Shown here: positions 1 through 13,200 of the stretch, piece by piece | How positions within the stretch are numbered: position 1 is the first letter of the stretch | Layout of the letters: every line of letters begins with the position of its first letter | NCBI GenBank assembly: GCA_019828595.1 | Contig: JAHQRK010000003.1 | Coordinates: 1,984,001-2,048,000 of the forward strand | Length of the DNA: 64,000 nt | Source of the DNA: Aphanomyces cochlioides | Lineage: Eukaryota > Oomycota > Saprolegniomycetes > Saprolegniales > Verrucalvaceae | Direction: 5' to 3' | Notes under the pieces: model-generated | What the model was told of the DNA's origin: nothing | Databases searched by the model: none | The model's input: the letters and a program-made list of their open reading frames with translations, nothing else | Made by a program: the position numbers and the translations under genes

Positions 1-1051
1 GGTTTGCTGGTTGTCAACTATCTGGATCGTATTGCGGTGCTCATTTTCCAAAAGGTCGAATTTCGGCTAAACCATGAGATAAGGGGTAATGTCCGTGCAT
101 TACGTGGAAGGAACTATGCAATTCTGCTCGTAGATCTGTTTCATTTTGTTGATGAATTTGCAGCTGATGTTGGGCTTCAGTCAACTGGGACTTGACTGTC
201 GCCAGTTCGTTCGTAAGCTGGACAATTTCTTTGTGTTTGGCTATCACAGCCGGTTGCAACTTCGTTTTGCTGATTGAGAGGCTGGTACTTTGCTGAGGGA
301 AGGAAAACATGATAAGTATTTTGGTGAAAGTAATACCTGACTTTGGTCTGCCTCGTTTCGCAATCGATTCAATTCGTCTCTTGGTTCCATGGTCGGTCGT
401 TGTTGCGTTGTTGGTTGACCATTCATTGTTGGACGCTTTGGCATGACACGGCGGTCATTTGCCGTCGATTTGATGACTGGACTAGATTTGGAGGATGTTG
501 TAGATGCATCGAGTTTGGTCTTTGACATTTTCATGGTCTATGAAATGAATGAAGCATCTGACAAGATAGCGTGTCCAGTACTGGAATACGTCGAGGAGCC
601 TTTTTCGCACAATTTTCATCTTTTTTATGGGCCAAGTCGACAGACTACACCATGCGATGATATCGTGTGGGCTATGCCAGTGAGTTTACCTCGGATGCTG
701 TTGACGCCTTGCGAGTAGATCTGGTTTTGGCAATCATCTCATCGAATTCTCGATGGATCGCGCGTAGTTGTGGTGTATCTTGCTCTTCCAACTTCTACAA
801 CAACAACGTTGTGAGTCATGAAGATCGCGTTGTGTGGAGATACTGTGAAATCGACGAGGGTCGTCGAAGAGAATGCGTCGAATTCGTCTGGATCTGAGGT
901 GTGCTCATCATTAGACGTCTTGTCGCTGTCTTGACTGCTCGTGACAGACTGGTTTCGATGGATCTTGGTTCCCTAGATGGATCGTCATCTTGTGTCCAAG
1001 CGATGCTCGTACCATGGTTGGGATCGTCTTTTGCTTGTTGTTCATTTGCAT
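1..1051 (-). CDS. Giant coiled-coil repeat protein, copy A (5' end only, runs off left edge)
   Basis: Seven 5' exons can be spliced by GT-AG rules, all phase 0: 1013-1051, 844-972, 690-794, 582-644, 337-537, 104-292, and one starting at 66 that continues past the window edge. The predicted start reads MQMNNKQKT. The N-terminus is Ser/Thr/Asp-rich and basic; coiled-coil-like heptads begin in the sixth exon (HKEIVQLTNELATV). Exon for exon it matches copies B and C, offset by 12,673 and 23,494 bases. By analogy a 371-bp repeat array should follow to the left of the window. The same start context (tag, a few bases, ATG) occurs in the palindrome paralogues, so a 5'UTR intron ending just before the ATG is possible. 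Function unknown; a structural or scaffold role is only an inference from the coiled coil. Confidence 0.7.
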
Positions 1052-1184
1052 GTTTCTATAGGAGAGAGATGAGGATCTTCCGTGCGTCGGGATGAACGAG
1101 CCTTTGTCGCGGGTTAGCTTTCGTCTTGGTTGCTGTTGGAGCTGCTTTGGGATCGAATTTTAAGATTGCCACGAGAACATGGCA

Positions 1185-1198
1185 ATCTATATTTAGAT
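1185..1198 (-). promoter_or_regulatory. Promoter-like motif upstream of copy A
   Basis: The string atctatatttagat, flanked by gattgccac, lies 134 bp upstream of the predicted start codon. The same motif sits at the same relative place before copies B and C and both palindrome genes, which are otherwise diverged upstream. TATA-like and near-palindromic. Role inferred from conservation of position only. Confidence 0.4.
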
Positions 1199-2256
1199 AA
1201 CGAGTAAAAAGCGTACATTGGTTCAAATGGATCGGTTACACGAGAGTTTCAAAGATCTGGAATATTTAAAACAAGATCTTCGGCCGAATATAGGAGAGAA
1301 AGTATCAGTCTAGGCGCATTAAATTGGCTCACCAATGAGAGACTGCGATTTTAAATGTATTTGAAATGTTGGCTGACATTCAAATCCAGCCAATCCCAGA
1401 AAGGCTTGGCTGACAGCATGTGGGGCCATCGACAGACAAGGTCAGGCAGCTCCCATCGTGAACGACATCCTGAAGCTACGAGTCCATAAAGATGCCTGAT
1501 TTAACGCAGTTGACACGATTGACACTGCTCGACTTCTGCCAAGACGACACGACTTTTATCACGTAGAATGGGTTGCACAGGACAGTTGTTGCCTCGCTTT
1601 CGAGTCATTCAAACACTTTACGACGCACAAAAAGGACTCCAGTCCTGTCAAAGTGCAAGATGTTTAGCATGCCAATAAGGCTGCGTAAAAGACTAGCACA
1701 AAGGTTTCTACTCTGCAGGAGTCTTTATGATACATATGTATGTCAGCTTTCCAGAAATTGAGCGGATTTGACAGAACAATGCACAACAACGTCTTGCTGT
1801 CGAGTCTTGAATCACGAAAGATGGCATTAGCTGCTGCATTCTTGATTTTTGCTTCTTTTCTTGCATGTTACAATACTCTTTGATAATCGTTGTGTTTGGA
1901 TGTGGATTAGACGTCGATGCAAGTTGTGAGAGAATTGACTAAGGGGTGATAAATTCTATTTGCTGTCTTCATTCAGGTGGCTGAGTCAGAATACTTTGGA
2001 AGCTGAGCTGAATGAATCATCTTCAGTCTGGTGATAAGGTGCAAACTTGACAAGGGACACCCAACTTGATGTCTGACCCTTCTGCCGCAACAGTACATTG
2101 CTGGAAAATGGATACAAAACGTTAGCAAAGCGGTGTTATCGACTCTGTTTGGTTGCTCCAGATGTCAAAAGAACGATTTTTGGCTTTACATTGATTCATC
2201 TTGAAAGTCATCTTGTCCTTTTCAGTGAAATGTGGTCTAGGCGCATATTGATTAAC

Positions 2257-2379
2257 TGTACTGAATTTTATATGAAATATTGTATAGTATACAAACTTAA
2301 GTACATTTTCTTACACCTGACAATGACTGTACTGAATTTTATATCAAATATTGTATAGTATACAAACTTAAGTACAATT
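2257..2379. repeat. 71-bp direct duplication, AT-rich
   Basis: A block starting tgtactgaattttatat and ending cttaagtaca occurs at 2257 and again at 2328, a period of 71 bp. Spacer 2 has the same pair at 14931-15053. Spacer 3 has a single, slightly different copy at 27,729, right beside the mariner insertion. Confidence 0.85.
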
Positions 2380-2424
2380 TCATGTGATCTAAGTCCACTA
2401 ACACCTGCATGCCAGAATACCGCC

Positions 2425-3439
2425 ATGCAGGATTTCTACGCCCACTACAACCTCGCTATGAAGTGTCAAGACGCCGCGCGTATCTCCCGCGAGTCAGCGT
2501 CCATCATGGCCTTTCCCCAAGTCTTAAAGTAAGGTGATTTGATTGGTCAAAATATGGAAAATGCGGATATACGATTGGCTATCGATTGTTAGTCGATTCC
2601 GGAGAGTCGATTCGATTCGACAGACCAGTCCAATATGAATAATATGCACGAGTGCTTTTATAGCACACATTTCAAATGTCCGAGCTTTCTCCACATGGAC
2701 TTTCTCAGAGTCGACCAATCATACTTCGTCTACAGCTGATGCAACCAATCCAAACAAAGTCACAACTTCGAGCGTCGACGAGGAGCGCGCACAGAGTAGT
2801 CTACAAATAATTTCGTCGTCGCTTCGTTCATATAATGAACTCGTGCTTTCGTTGTCTGATATTAGCAGTTTTTACAAGACGTCACCGCAGCTTTTATCGT
2901 CCCTCGGGCAATGTCGTCAGGGACCTCAATGCATATTGATTTGTAGCTCATCACAAATCTCTTCTGTTGCGTTCACGGTGTTGCGATCACGACAGTATAG
3001 TGTTGACGTATTCACGATGCATCGCACACGTATGCCATCGGGTACTGAGTTCTTCCCTCGAATACCTTGGTCACCAAGGACGCTATGACACAGGATCAAC
3101 ATACTCGACGTATCAAATCGATAATGCTTACAGAGAACTTACTGTAAATATTATAATTGAGCTCTGTACAATTGACTTGTCGTCAAGTGATTGGAGGTGA
3201 TGGATCATACGGGCAACTTGATGGTGTAAACGTCATGTACAACTACCAGGCAGGTATACGTTAGGGGCATATTGGTTAATGCTGAGGGCGACAAATATCT
3301 CAAGTCGCTTCACGAGCAGCTGGTGTTTTGCATTTTATCCTTCACGCATCGTGTTGTGGTGCACAAGGACAGTTTCTTTATTTTAAATATACTAGACCAT
3401 TTTCACAAGGAATTGCATTTTGTTTCCACGCGTGTCTGA
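2425..3439 (+). other. Coding-like fragments of an unrecognised plus-strand gene in spacer 1
   Basis: Three open stretches look protein-coding but do not splice seamlessly. The first is at 2425-2529 (MQDFYAHYNLAMKCQDAARI and on), ending at a GTAAGG donor. The second is a Ser/Thr-rich frame from about 2710 to 3088 after a good acceptor (gactttctcag). The third is a frame at about 3280-3439 containing EGDKYLKSLHEQLV and ending in TGA. A further piece near 3040-3225 reads YDTGSTYSTYQIDNAYRELT. The same fragments are in the other two spacers. They may be exons of a real gene I could not join, or the remnant of one captured when the cassette formed. No family recognised. Confidence 0.3.
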
Positions 3440-4211
3440 GATTACATTCAAGCTCGTCTTTCATAAATTGCTACCTAGTTCTCCGTGATTTTAGAGACGG
3501 TTCAAGCGTGTAGACCCCTCGCTCAGGGATGAATTTATTCATTTATAGCCAGCCATGCGTCCCAGATACTACTCGCTAGTTCTTGTGAAATTCATTCAGA
3601 AAAGGTCATAGAGCAATGTCATGACGCATATTCTTATATAATGGTTACTGAATATATTCAATCGCAAAACTGAAGAATGGAAATAAATTTGCAACATGAA
3701 AAGCCATTTAAGGACAGTTTGCTTGACTTGCATGAGTTGAATGCTGGAGTTTTATTGTGCATATAACTTTCAATTCAAACAATGGCGCTCACGGTAAAGA
3801 ACAGAGATCTTACCAATTGATTCTTCTCATTTTGTCGTCGAGAAAAATTAGCTCCTGTATATGCAACCAGATCTTGCCAAAGCATCCTTCTCTTGATTTC
3901 TTGAGGCAAATAAAGGATAATTTCACGAGCATTTTCCCCAGAGGATACATATTCTTCTAGTCTGATGTGAACATATCCTGCGCTTAACCAGTAGCAAATT
4001 CGTCAAGAGAGTTCGTGCTCTAAACAACTATTTCTTTGGTGGCGATTCTAATCGCTCGACACACAACCACTATGGCAGGTTTTGTCATGCATCATACCAA
4101 GGCTTATTGTTTTAGCTCCATAATATATACACATCCATTAAATTAAGCAACACATAGCAAAAGATACTTGCACCACATTGTAGACAAAGCCGTATTACGG
4201 CATATCAGTCC

Positions 4212-7200
4212 CTATGCGATAACGGTAGTGGCGAAATCTTGCATTTTCAAGTGCTGAGTCAATTGAAGCTTCGCCTCGACATGCTGAAGCTTGGACTGCG
4301 TGCAACGCAACTCTTTGGTCATCTGGGAATTTTCATCGACCAGCTACTCGGTTTGATGAGATATAAATTGTTTTGCTATGTCGCATTATACCTCTCGTAG
4401 GTCGATGTCGTACAGACGGAGCTCCTCCTGGAGGTGTTGATTGTCTTGAAGGAGCTACGCCATGCGATCAAATCCATGTTTTTTGTATGGACTGGTCTTA
4501 CCTCTTGGATTTGTGCCTCATAGGACTCGACTTGCGCCTGGTCAGTATCGCGTGGGAGTTGCGATGCATGGTTGAGTTGGTCGACCATGGCGAGCAGGCG
4601 GATATTTTCACCCTTCAGACCTTCCAAGTCTTGGAGTCGCGCGAGTTCAAGTTGCTCAATCTTGGACTGCGTGCGACGCAACTCTTTGGTCATCTGGGAA
4701 TTTTCATCGACCAGCTACTCGGTTTGATGAGATATAAATTGTTTTGCTATGTCGCATTATACCTCTCGTAGGTCGATGTCGTACAGACGGAGCTCCTCCT
4801 GGAGGTGTTGATTGTCTTGAAGGAGCTACGCCATGCGATCAAATCCATGTTTTTTGTATGGACTGGTCTTACCTCTTGGATTTGTGCCTCATAGGACTCG
4901 ACTTGCGCCTGGTCAGTATCGCGTGGGAGTTGCGATGCATGGTTGAGTTGGTCGACCATGGCGAGCAGGCGGATATTTTCACCCTTCAGACCTTCCAAGT
5001 CTTGGAGTCGCGCGAGTTCAAGTTGCTCAATCTTGGACTGCGTGCGACGCAACTCTTTGGTCATCTGGGAATTTTCATCGACCAGCTACTCGGTTTGATG
5101 AGATATAAATTGTTTTGCTATGTCGCATTATACCTCTCGTAGGTCGATGTCGTACAGACGGAGCTCCTCCTGGAGGTGTTGATTGTCTTGAAGGAGCTAC
5201 GCCATGCGATCAAATCCATGTTTTTTGTATGGACTGGTCTTACCTCTTGGATTTGTGCCTCATAGGACTCGACTTGCGCCTGGTCAGTATCGCGTGGGAG
5301 TTGCGATGCATGGTTGAGTTGGTCGACCATGGCGAGCAGGCGGATATTTTCACCCTTCAGACCTTCCAAGTCTTGGAGTCGCGCGAGTTCAAGTTGCTCA
5401 ATCTTGGACTGCGTGCGACGCAACTCTTTGGTCATCTGGGAATTTTCATCGACCAGCTACTCGGTTTGATGAGATATAAATTGTTTTGCTATGTCGCATT
5501 ATACCTCTCGTAGGTCGATGTCGTACAGACGGAGCTCCTCCTGGAGGTGTTGATTGTCTTGAAGGAGCTACGCCATGCGATCAAATCCATGTTTTTTGTA
5601 TGGACTGGTCTTACCTCTTGGATTTGTGCCTCATAGGACTCGACTTGCGCCTGGTCAGTATCGCGTGGGAGTTGCGATGCATGGTTGAGTTGGTCGACCA
5701 TGGCGAGCAGGCGGATATTTTCACCCTTCAGACCTTCCAAGTCTTGGAGTCGCGCGAGTTCAAGTTGCTCAATCTTGGACTGCGTGCGACGCAACTCTTT
5801 GGTCATCTGGGAATTTTCATCGACCAGCTACTCGGTTTGATGAGATATAAATTGTTTTGCTATGTCGCATTATACCTCTCGTAGGTCGATGTCGTACAGA
5901 CGGAGCTCCTCCTGGAGGTGTTGATTGTCTTGAAGGAGCTACGCCATGCGATCAAATCCATGTTTTTTGTATGGACTGGTCTTACCTCTTGGATTTGTGC
6001 CTCATAGGACTCGACTTGCGCCTGGTCAGTATCGCGTGGGAGTTGCGATGCATGGTTGAGTTGGTCGACCATGGCGAGCAGGCGGATATTTTCACCCTTC
6101 AGACCTTCCAAGTCTTGGAGTCGCGCGAGTTCAAGTTGCTCAATCTTGGACTGCGTGCGACGCAACTCTTTGGTCATCTGGGAATTTTCATCGACCAGCT
6201 ACTCGGTTTGATGAGATATAAATTGTTTTGCTATGTCGCATATACCTCTCGTAGGTCGATGTCGTACAGACGGAGCTCCTCCTGGAGGTGTTGATTGTCT
6301 TGAAGGAGCTACGCCATGCGATCAAATCCATGTTTTTTGTATGGACTGGTCTTACCTCTTGGATTTGTGCCTCATAGGACTCGACTTGCGCCTGGTCAGT
6401 ATCGCGTGGGAGTTGCGATGCATGGTTGAGTTGGTCGACCATGGCGAGCAGGCGGATATTTTCACCCTTCAGACCTTCCAAGTCTTGGAGTCGCGCGAGT
6501 TCAAGTTGCTCAATCTTGGACTGCGTGCGACGCAACTCTTTGGTCATCTGGGAATTTTCATCGACCAGCTACTCGGTTTGATGAGATATAAATTGTTTTG
6601 CTATGTCGCATTATACCTCTCGTAGGTCGATGTCGTACAGACGGAGCTCCTCCTGGAGGTGTTGATTGTCTTGAAGGAGCTACGCCATGCGATCAAATCC
6701 ATGTTTTTTGTATGGACTGGTCTTACCTCTTGGATTTGTGCCTCATAGGACTCGACTTGCGCCTGGTCAGTATCGCGTGGGAGTTGCGATGCATGGTTGA
6801 GTTGGTCGACCATGGCGAGCAGGCGGATATTTTCACCCTTCAGACCTTCCAAGTCTTGGAGTCGCGCGAGTTCAAGTTGCTCAATCTTGGACTGCGTGCG
6901 ACGCAACTCTTTGGTCATCTGGGAATTTTCATCGACCAGCTACTCGGTTTGATGAGATATAAATTGTTTTGCTATGTCGCATATACCTCTCGTAGGTCGA
7001 TGTCGTACAGACGGAGCTCCTCCTGGAGGTGTTGATTGTCTTGAAGGAGCTACGCCATGCGATCAAATCCATGTTTTTTGTATGGACTGGTCTTACCTCT
7101 TGGATTTGTGCCTCATAGGACTCGACTTGCGCCTGGTCAGTATCGCGTGGGAGTTGCGATGCATGGTTGAGTTGGTCGACCATGGCGAGCAGGCGGATAT

Positions 7201-10200
7201 TTTCACCCTTCAGACCTTCCAAGTCTTGGAGTCGCGCGAGTTCAAGTTGCTCAATCTTGGACTGCGTGCGACGCAACTCTTTGGTCATCTGGGAATTTTC
7301 ATCGACCAGCTACTCGGTTTGATGAGATATAAATTGTTTTGCTATGTCGCATTATACCTCTCGTAGGTCGATGTCGTACAGACGGAGCTCCTCCTGGAGG
7401 TGTTGATTGTCTTGAAGGAGCTACGCCATGCGATCAAATCCATGTTTTTTGTATGGACTGGTCTTACCTCTTGGATTTGTGCCTCATAGGACTCGACTTG
7501 CGCCTGGTCAGTATCGCGTGGGAGTTGCGATGCATGGTTGAGTTGGTCGACCATGGCGAGCAGGCGGATATTTTCACCCTTCAGACCTTCCAAGTCTTGG
7601 AGTCGCGCGAGTTCAAGTTGCTCAATCTTGGACTGCGTGCGACGCAACTCTTTGGTCATCTGGGAATTTTCATCGACCAGCTACTCGGTTTGATGAGATA
7701 TAAATTGTTTTGCTATGTCGCATTATACCTCTCGTAGGTCGATGTCGTACAGACGGAGCTCCTCCTGGAGGTGTTGATTGTCTTGAAGGAGCTACGCCAT
7801 GCGATCAAATCCATGTTTTTTGTATGGACTGGTCTTACCTCTTGGATTTGTGCCTCATAGGACTCGACTTGCGCCTGGTCAGTATCGCGTGGGAGTTGCG
7901 ATGCATGGTTGAGTTGGTCGACCATGGCGAGCAGGCGGATATTTTCACCCTTCAGACCTTCCAAGTCTTGGAGTCGCGCGAGTTCAAGTTGCTCAATCTT
8001 GGACTGCGTGCGACGCAACTCTTTGGTCATCTGGGAATTTTCATCGACCAGCTACTCGGTTTGATGAGATATAAATTGTTTTGCTATGTCGCATTATACC
8101 TCTCGTAGGTCGATGTCGTACAGACGGAGCTCCTCCTGGAGGTGTTGATTGTCTTGAAGGAGCTACGCCATGCGATCAAATCCATGTTTTTTGTATGGAC
8201 TGGTCTTACCTCTTGGATTTGTGCCTCATAGGACTCGACTTGCGCCTGGTCAGTATCGCGTGGGAGTTGCGATGCATGGTTGAGTTGGTCGACCATGGCG
8301 AGCAGGCGGATATTTTCACCCTTCAGACCTTCCAAGTCTTGGAGTCGCGCGAGTTCAAGTTGCTCAATCTTGGACTGCGTGCGACGCAACTCTTTGGTCA
8401 TCTGGGAATTTTCATCGACCAGCTACTCGGTTTGATGAGATATAAATTGTTTTGCTATGTCGCATTATACCTCTCGTAGGTCGATGTCGTACAGACGGAG
8501 CTCCTCCTGGAGGTGTTGATTGTCTTGAAGGAGCTACGCCATGCGATCAAATCCATGTTTTTTGTATGGACTGGTCTTACCTCTTGGATTTGTGCCTCAT
8601 AGGACTCGACTTGCGCCTGGTCAGTATCGCGTGGGAGTTGCGATGCATGGTTGAGTTGGTCGACCATGGCGAGCAGGCGGATATTTTCACCCTTCAGACC
8701 TTCCAAGTCTTGGAGTCGCGCGAGTTCAAGTTGCTCAATCTTGGACTGCGTGCGACGCAACTCTTTGGTCATCTGGGAATTTTCATCGACCAGCTACTCG
8801 GTTTGATGAGATATAAATTGTTTTGCTATGTCGCATTATACCTCTCGTAGGTCGATGTCGTACAGACGGAGCTCCTCCTGGAGGTGTTGATTGTCTTGAA
8901 GGAGCTACGCCATGCGATCAAATCCATGTTTTTTGTATGGACTGGTCTTACCTCTTGGATTTGTGCCTCATAGGACTCGACTTGCGCCTGGTCAGTATCG
9001 CGTGGGAGTTGCGATGCATGGTTGAGTTGGTCGACCATGGCGAGCAGGCGGATATTTTCACCCTTCAGACCTTCCAAGTCTTGGAGTCGCGCGAGTTCAA
9101 GTTGCTCAATCTTGGACTGCGTGCGACGCAACTCTTTGGTCATCTGGGAATTTTCATCGACCAGCTACTCGGTTTGATGAGATATAAATTGTTTTGCTAT
9201 GTCGCATTATACCTCTCGTAGGTCGATGTCGTACAGACGGAGCTCCTCCTGGAGGTGTTGATTGTCTTGAAGGAGCTACGCCATGCGATCAAATCCATGT
9301 TTTTTGTATGGACTGGTCTTACCTCTTGGATTTGTGCCTCATAGGACTCGACTTGCGCCTGGTCAGTATCGCGTGGGAGTTGCGATGCATGGTTGAGTTG
9401 GTCGACCATGGCGAGCAGGCGGATATTTTCACCCTTCAGACCTTCCAAGTCTTGGAGTCGCGCGAGTTCAAGTTGCTCAATCTTGGACTGCGTGCGACGC
9501 AACTCTTTGGTCATCTGGGAATTTTCATCGACCAGCTACTCGGTTTGATGAGATATAAATTGTTTTGCTATGTCGCATTATACCTCTCGTAGGTCGATGT
9601 CGTACAGACGGAGCTCCTCCTGGAGGTGTTGATTGTCTTGAAGGAGCTACGCCATGCGATCAAATCCATGTTTTTTGTATGGACTGGTCTTACCTCTTGG
9701 ATTTGTGCCTCATAGGACTCGACTTGCGCCTGGTCAGTATCGCGTGGGAGTTGCGATGCATGGTTGAGTTGGTCGACCATGGCGAGCAGGCGGATATTTT
9801 CACCCTTCAGACCTTCCAAGTCTTGGAGTCGCGCGAGTTCAAGTTGCTCAATCTTGGACTGCGTGCGACGCAACTCTTTGGTCATCTGGGAATTTTCATC
9901 GACCAGCTACTCGGTTTGATGAGATATAAATTGTTTTGCTATGTCGCATTATACCTCTCGTAGGTCGATGTCGTACAGACGGAGCTCCTCCTGGAGGTGT
10001 TGATTGTCTTGAAGGAGCTACGCCATGCGATCAAATCCATGTTTTTTGTATGGACTGGTCTTACCTCTTGGATTTGTGCCTCATAGGACTCGACTTGCGC
10101 CTGGTCAGTATCGCGTGGGAGTTGCGATGCATGGTTGAGTTGGTCGACCATGGCGAGCAGGCGGATATTTTCACCCTTCAGACCTTCCAAGTCTTGGAGT

Positions 10201-13200
10201 CGCGCGAGTTCAAGTTGCTCAATCTTGGACTGCGTGCGACGCAACTCTTTGGTCATCTGGGAATTTTCATCGACCAGCTACTCGGTTTGATGAGATATAA
10301 ATTGTTTTGCTATGTCGCATTATACCTCTCGTAGGTCGATGTCGTACAGACGGAGCTCCTCCTGGAGGTGTTGATTGTCTTGAAGGAGCTACGCCATGCG
10401 ATCAAATCCATGTTTTTTGTATGGACTGGTCTTACCTCTTGGATTTGTGCCTCATAGGACTCGACTTGCGCCTGGTCAGTATCGCGTGGGAGTTGCGATG
10501 CATGGTTGAGTTGGTCGACCATGGCGAGCAGGCGGATATTTTCACCCTTCAGACCTTCCAAGTCTTGGAGTCGCGCGAGTTCAAGTTGCTCAATCTTGGA
10601 CTGCGTGCGACGCAACTCTTTGGTCATCTGGGAATTTTCATCGACCAGCTACTCGGTTTGATGAGATATAAATTGTTTTGCTATGTCGCATTATACCTCT
10701 CGTAGGTCGATGTCGTACAGACGGAGCTCCTCCTGGAGGTGTTGATTGTCTTGAAGGAGCTACGCCATGCGATCAAATCCATGTTTTTTGTATGGACTGG
10801 TCTTACCTCTTGGATTTGTGCCTCATAGGACTCGACTTGCGCCTGGTCAGTATCGCGTGGGAGTTGCGATGCATGGTTGAGTTGGTCGACCATGGCGAGC
10901 AGGCGGATATTTTCACCCTTCAGACCTTCCAAGTCTTGGAGTCGCGCGAGTTCAAGTTGCTCAATCTTGGACTGCGTGCGACGCAACTCTTTGGTCATCT
11001 GGGAATTTTCATCGACCAGCTACTCGGTTTGATGAGATATAAATTGTTTTGCTATGTCGCATTATACCTCTCGTAGGTCGATGTCGTACAGACGGAGCTC
11101 CTCCTGGAGGTGTTGATTGTCTTGAAGGAGCTACGCCATGCGATCAAATCCATGTTTTTTGTATGGACTGGTCTTACCTCTTGGATTTGTGCCTCATAGG
11201 ACTCGACTTGCGCCTGGTCAGTATCGCGTGGGAGTTGCGATGCATGGTTGAGTTGGTCGACCATGGCGAGCAGGCGGATATTTTCACCCTTCAGACCTTC
11301 CAAGTCTTGGAGTCGCGCGAGTTCAAGTTGCTCAATCTTGGACTGCGTGCGACGCAACTCTTTGGTCATCTGGGAATTTTCATCGACCAGCTACTCGGTT
11401 TGATGAGATATAAATTGTTTTGCTATGTCGCATTATACCTCTCGTAGGTCGATGTCGTACAGACGGAGCTCCTCCTGGAGGTGTTGATTGTCTTGAAGGA
11501 GCTACGCCATGCGATCAAATCCATGTTTTTTGTATGGACTGGTCTTACCTCTTGGATTTGTGCCTCATAGGACTCGACTTGCGCCTGGTCAGTATCGCGT
11601 GGGAGTTGCGATGCATGGTTGAGTTGGTCGACCATGGCGAGCAGGCGGATATTTTCACCCTTCAGACCTTCCAAGTCTTGGAGTCGCGCGAGTTCAAGTT
11701 GCTCAATCTTGGACTGCGTGCGACGCAACTCTTTGGTCATCTGGGAATTTTCATCGACCAGCTACTCGGTTTGATGAGATATAAATTGTTTTGCTATGTC
11801 GCATTATACCTCTCGTAGGTCGATGTCGTACAGACGGAGCTCCTCCTGGAGGTGTTGATTGTCTTGAAGGAGCTACGCCATGCGATCAAATCCATGTTTT
11901 TTGTATGGACTGGTCTTACCTCTTGGATTTGTGCCTCATAGGACTCGACTTGCGCCTGGTCAGTATCGCGTGGGAGTTGCGATGCATGGTTGAGTTGGTC
12001 GACCATGGCGAGCAGGCGGATATTTTCACCCTTCAGACCTTCCAAGTCTTGGAGTCGCGCGAGTTCAAGTTGCTCAATCTTGGACTGCGTGCGACGCAAC
12101 TCTTTGGTCATCTGGGAATTTTCATCGACCAGCTACTCGGTTTGATGAGATATAAATTGTTTTGCTATGTCGCATTATACCTCTCGTAGGTCGATGTCGT
12201 ACAGACGGAGCTCCTCCTGGAGGTGTTGATTGTCTTGAAGGAGCTACGCCATGCGATCAAATCCATGTTTTTTGTATGGACTGGTCTTACCTCTTGGATT
12301 TGTGCCTCATAGGACTCGACTTGCGCCTGGTCAGTATCGCGTGGGAGTTGCGATGCATGGTTGAGTTGGTCGACCATGGCGAGCAGGCGGATATTTTCAC
12401 CCTTCAGACCTTCCAAGTCTTGGAGTCGCGCGAGTTCAAGTTGCTCAATCTTGGACTGCGTGCGACGCAACTCTTTGGTCATCTGGGAATTTTCATCGAC
12501 CAGCTACTCGGTTTGATGAGATATAAATTGTTTTGCTATGTCGCATTATACCTCTCGTAGGTCGATGTCGTACAGACGGAGCTCCTCCTGGAGGTGTTGA
12601 TTGTCTTGAAGGAGCTACGCCATGCGATCAAATCCATGTTTTTTGTATGGACTGGTCTTACCTCTTGGATTTTGGTTTGCTGGTTGTCAACTATCTGGAT
12701 CGTATTGCGGTGCTCATTTTCCAAAAGGTCGAATTTCGGCTAAACCATGAGATAAGGGGTAATGTCCGTGCATTACGTGGAAGGAACTATGCAATTCTGC
12801 TCGTAGATCTGTTTCATTTTGTTGATGAATTTGCAGCTGATGTTGGGCTTCAGTCAACTGGGACTTGACTGTCGCCAGTTCGTTCGTAAGCTGGACAATT
12901 TCTTTGTGTTTGGCTATCACAGCCGGTTGCAACTTCGTTTTGCTGATTGAGAGGCTGGTACTTTGCTGAGGGAAGGAAAACATGATAAGTATTTTGGTGA
13001 AAGTAATACCTGACTTTGGTCTGCCTCGTTTCGCAATCGATTCAATTCGTCTCTTGGTTCCATGGTCGGTCGTTGTTGCGTTGTTGGTTGACCATTCATT
13101 GTTGGACGCTTTGGCATGACACGGCGGTCATTTGCCGTCGATTTGATGACTGGACTAGATTTGGAGGATGTTGTAGATGCATCGAGTTTGGTCTTTGACA

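Larger units (their letters stand above)
1052..4211. other. Spacer between copies A and B
   Basis: Besides the promoter-like motif (1185-1198), a short tandem duplication (2257-2379) and the coding-like fragments (2425-3439), I see only AT-rich sequence and short frames without domain content. The 3' end next to copy B (about 3,450-4,211) probably holds that gene's 3'UTR. Spacers 13,725-16,886 and 24,546-28,627 have the same content. Confidence 0.5.
1..12673. repeat. Macro-repeat unit 1 (gene A 5' end, spacer, array B)
   Basis: Base 1 of the window (ggtttgctgg) recurs at 12,674 and again at 23,495. The sequence then runs in near-perfect register, so the locus is a head-to-tail duplication of a cassette made of gene 5' end, 3.2-kb spacer and repeat array. 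Small indels of 1-2 bases separate the copies, for example around 2,095 and 2,574. Confidence 0.93.

Noticed and set aside
4344..12661. CRISPR array
   Set aside because: The whole 371-bp unit repeats without variable spacers, and the gene content is eukaryotic.
4373..12868. Repeated 132-aa plus-strand and 105-aa minus-strand open frames across the array, as many separate small genes
   Set aside because: The plus-strand frames are antisense to the exons. The minus-strand frames are one exon plus read-through into the next intron. The phase-0 spliced model explains both.
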